Of a stretch of DNA of 30,280 nt, positions 29,155 to 30,280 are shown piece after piece. Position 1 is the stretch's first letter. Each line of letters opens with the position of its first letter. The position numbers and the translations under genes are program-made. Under the pieces are notes generated by a model. That model was not told the origin of the DNA, ran no database searches, and worked only from the letters and a program-made list of their open reading frames with translations. The stretch spans positions 41,082 to 71,361 of the forward strand of contig BFEA01000738.1 of the NCBI GenBank assembly GCA_003427395.1. The letters run 5' to 3'. Source of the DNA: Chara braunii (Eukaryota; Streptophyta; Charophyceae; Charales; Characeae).

Positions 29155-30280
29155 TTACCGGACCATATTAAGCGACGTCTCCGTCGCTTCGCCAAATCAA
29201 AAAGCTATAAATCCATCCACATTCCAAACGTTGACGAAACAGAAGCCAATCCGATTAGCCGACAAACACAGGGTAGAGGCCTCCATCAAACCATGCCTTC
29301 ACAACTATATGCTTCCAGGTTTCTAATCTGGGCCTCACACCGTCCAGAAATTAGGATACTGGCAGCATAAGTTCCAAAGACCTTCCCAATCGTCCTCTCC
29401 CCGGTCCTAGACAACCTTCGGCTTTTCGTTGGGTGTCCCTAGTCCTGGNAAAAACTAGGGACGCGGGCCTTAATTGAGACCTTTTGAAGGCACTCTCGCC
29501 TTCCTTCTCAAAAACTTCTCGCAATCGAATACACGCAAGTATATATGTATACTTAATATTCGCTCAGCTCTTTCTGCAGTCTAGTACAGAAAGGCTAGGT
29601 CTCCACCTTGNCCCACCATAGCCTGGCTGATCGGACCAGGGCCACGACCCACCGCATTGTTATTTAACGGCAGTACCTTCGTTGGTTACGCAACGATAGG
29701 TTACTTCCTGGTAAGCACTCAATCAGGATTTCCCCCAAAAGTTTTCAACCATCATCATCCCGCGGAGTAATTTCACTGGGGCGGGCAACCCCCTTTAAAC
29801 TCTTACCCCGCGGTCCCGCAGCCAGGTTGCGCCGGCTAGCAGCCATCCAATGGGGTTACGCCCTAGAGGTACTAACTTCATTTCCGTTAGCTTGGCCTTC
29901 CTTCAATATGTCCCAGAACTAGCACAGGAGGTTAGGCGGGGCGTCGCAAAACAAAATCACTGGCCCACTGCGTGATCACGCAGGGGTCTGAAGGCAGTTA
30001 CCAGCCCTTCCACAATAGGCTTGGCNTCCTTCGCACGCTCACAAACAAAATCACCGCTAGGTCCACCAGGCCGTGACTCCTGACTTGATCAGAGCCAGCA
30101 GCCACCCATTCTAAGACATCTCTTGCCCTGCACTCACTGCGACTTTCTCAAACATTCCAAACAAAAGTGACTCTTTTCGTCAGACTTTATTACCCATCAA
30201 ACAACTCGTCATGCCATAAATTAATTTACTCACTTCTGAGGATGAGTTTTCCAACAAAAAAAACCTCTCCCCTTTTCCAA
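29155..30280. other. no gene recognised; hairpins
   Basis: A stretch free of stops (about 29045-29367, plus) reads GGYPCKGIRTDNLPDHIKRR and is basic, but has no early ATG and no recognised family. Hairpins: GTCCCTAGT/ACTAGGGAC (29435-29462, perfect 9-bp stem) and CGTTG/CAACG (29680-29695). Three ambiguous bases. Confidence 0.45.

Overview
This is a eukaryotic, repeat-dominated window. The evidence is three decayed Helitron rolling-circle transposons, long compound microsatellites, a U6 spliceosomal-RNA-like sequence, and the absence of any intact host protein gene. I cannot name the organism. The U6-like 5' hairpin with a UUCG loop followed by GGACATCCG resembles plant, algal and some protist U6 more than animal U6, but that is weak evidence.

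Layout. (1) 1-8767, AT-rich: a compound GA/GT microsatellite, then Helitron copy 1 on the minus strand (589-7817). In transcription order it has a basic N-terminus, a DUF6570-like region, an HUH Rep nuclease, a connecting region, a PIF1-type helicase and, beyond the helicase, a Ulp1/C48-type cysteine protease domain that is only visible when the broken frames are read through. Upstream lie a CCTTCACTTAGGGC-type repeat array and a GT/GA/poly-A tract ending at a single N (8768). (2) 8769-12.7 kb: a second, truncated minus-strand copy of the same Helitron with the same flank. About 2.3 kb differs at roughly one base in ten; the next about 1.55 kb (11077-12622) is identical to 7222-8767, including the homopolymer lengths. 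(3) 12.7-16.3 kb: a hidden broken reading frame (13123-13929, minus), purine-rich tandem repeats and more CCTTCACTTAGGGC arrays. (4) 16.3-18.9 kb: moderate GC, short inverted repeats, no recognisable gene. (5) 18.9-24.64 kb: a third, plus-strand, more GC-rich and divergent Helitron. It lacks most of the DUF6570 region, is interrupted by a foldback repeat (about 21.67-22.0 kb), and loses its helicase C-terminus where GC-rich DNA begins. (6) 24.65-29.15 kb: a GC-rich block bounded by diverged inverted repeats (24658-24917 and 28885-29154) that contains the U6-like sequence and a roughly 180-bp tandem repeat. (7) 29.15-30.28 kb: GC-rich, hairpin-rich, no gene recognised.

Nothing in the window looks able to make an intact protein. 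All three Helitrons are broken in different places: copy 1 by stops (one directly after the Walker A lysine), copy 2 by truncation and loss of the second HUH histidine, copy 3 by frameshifts, deletion and insertions. The most interesting biological signal is the Ulp1-like protease downstream of the Helitron helicase. The most important technical signal is that the 8768 junction and the exact duplication around it may be an assembly artefact.
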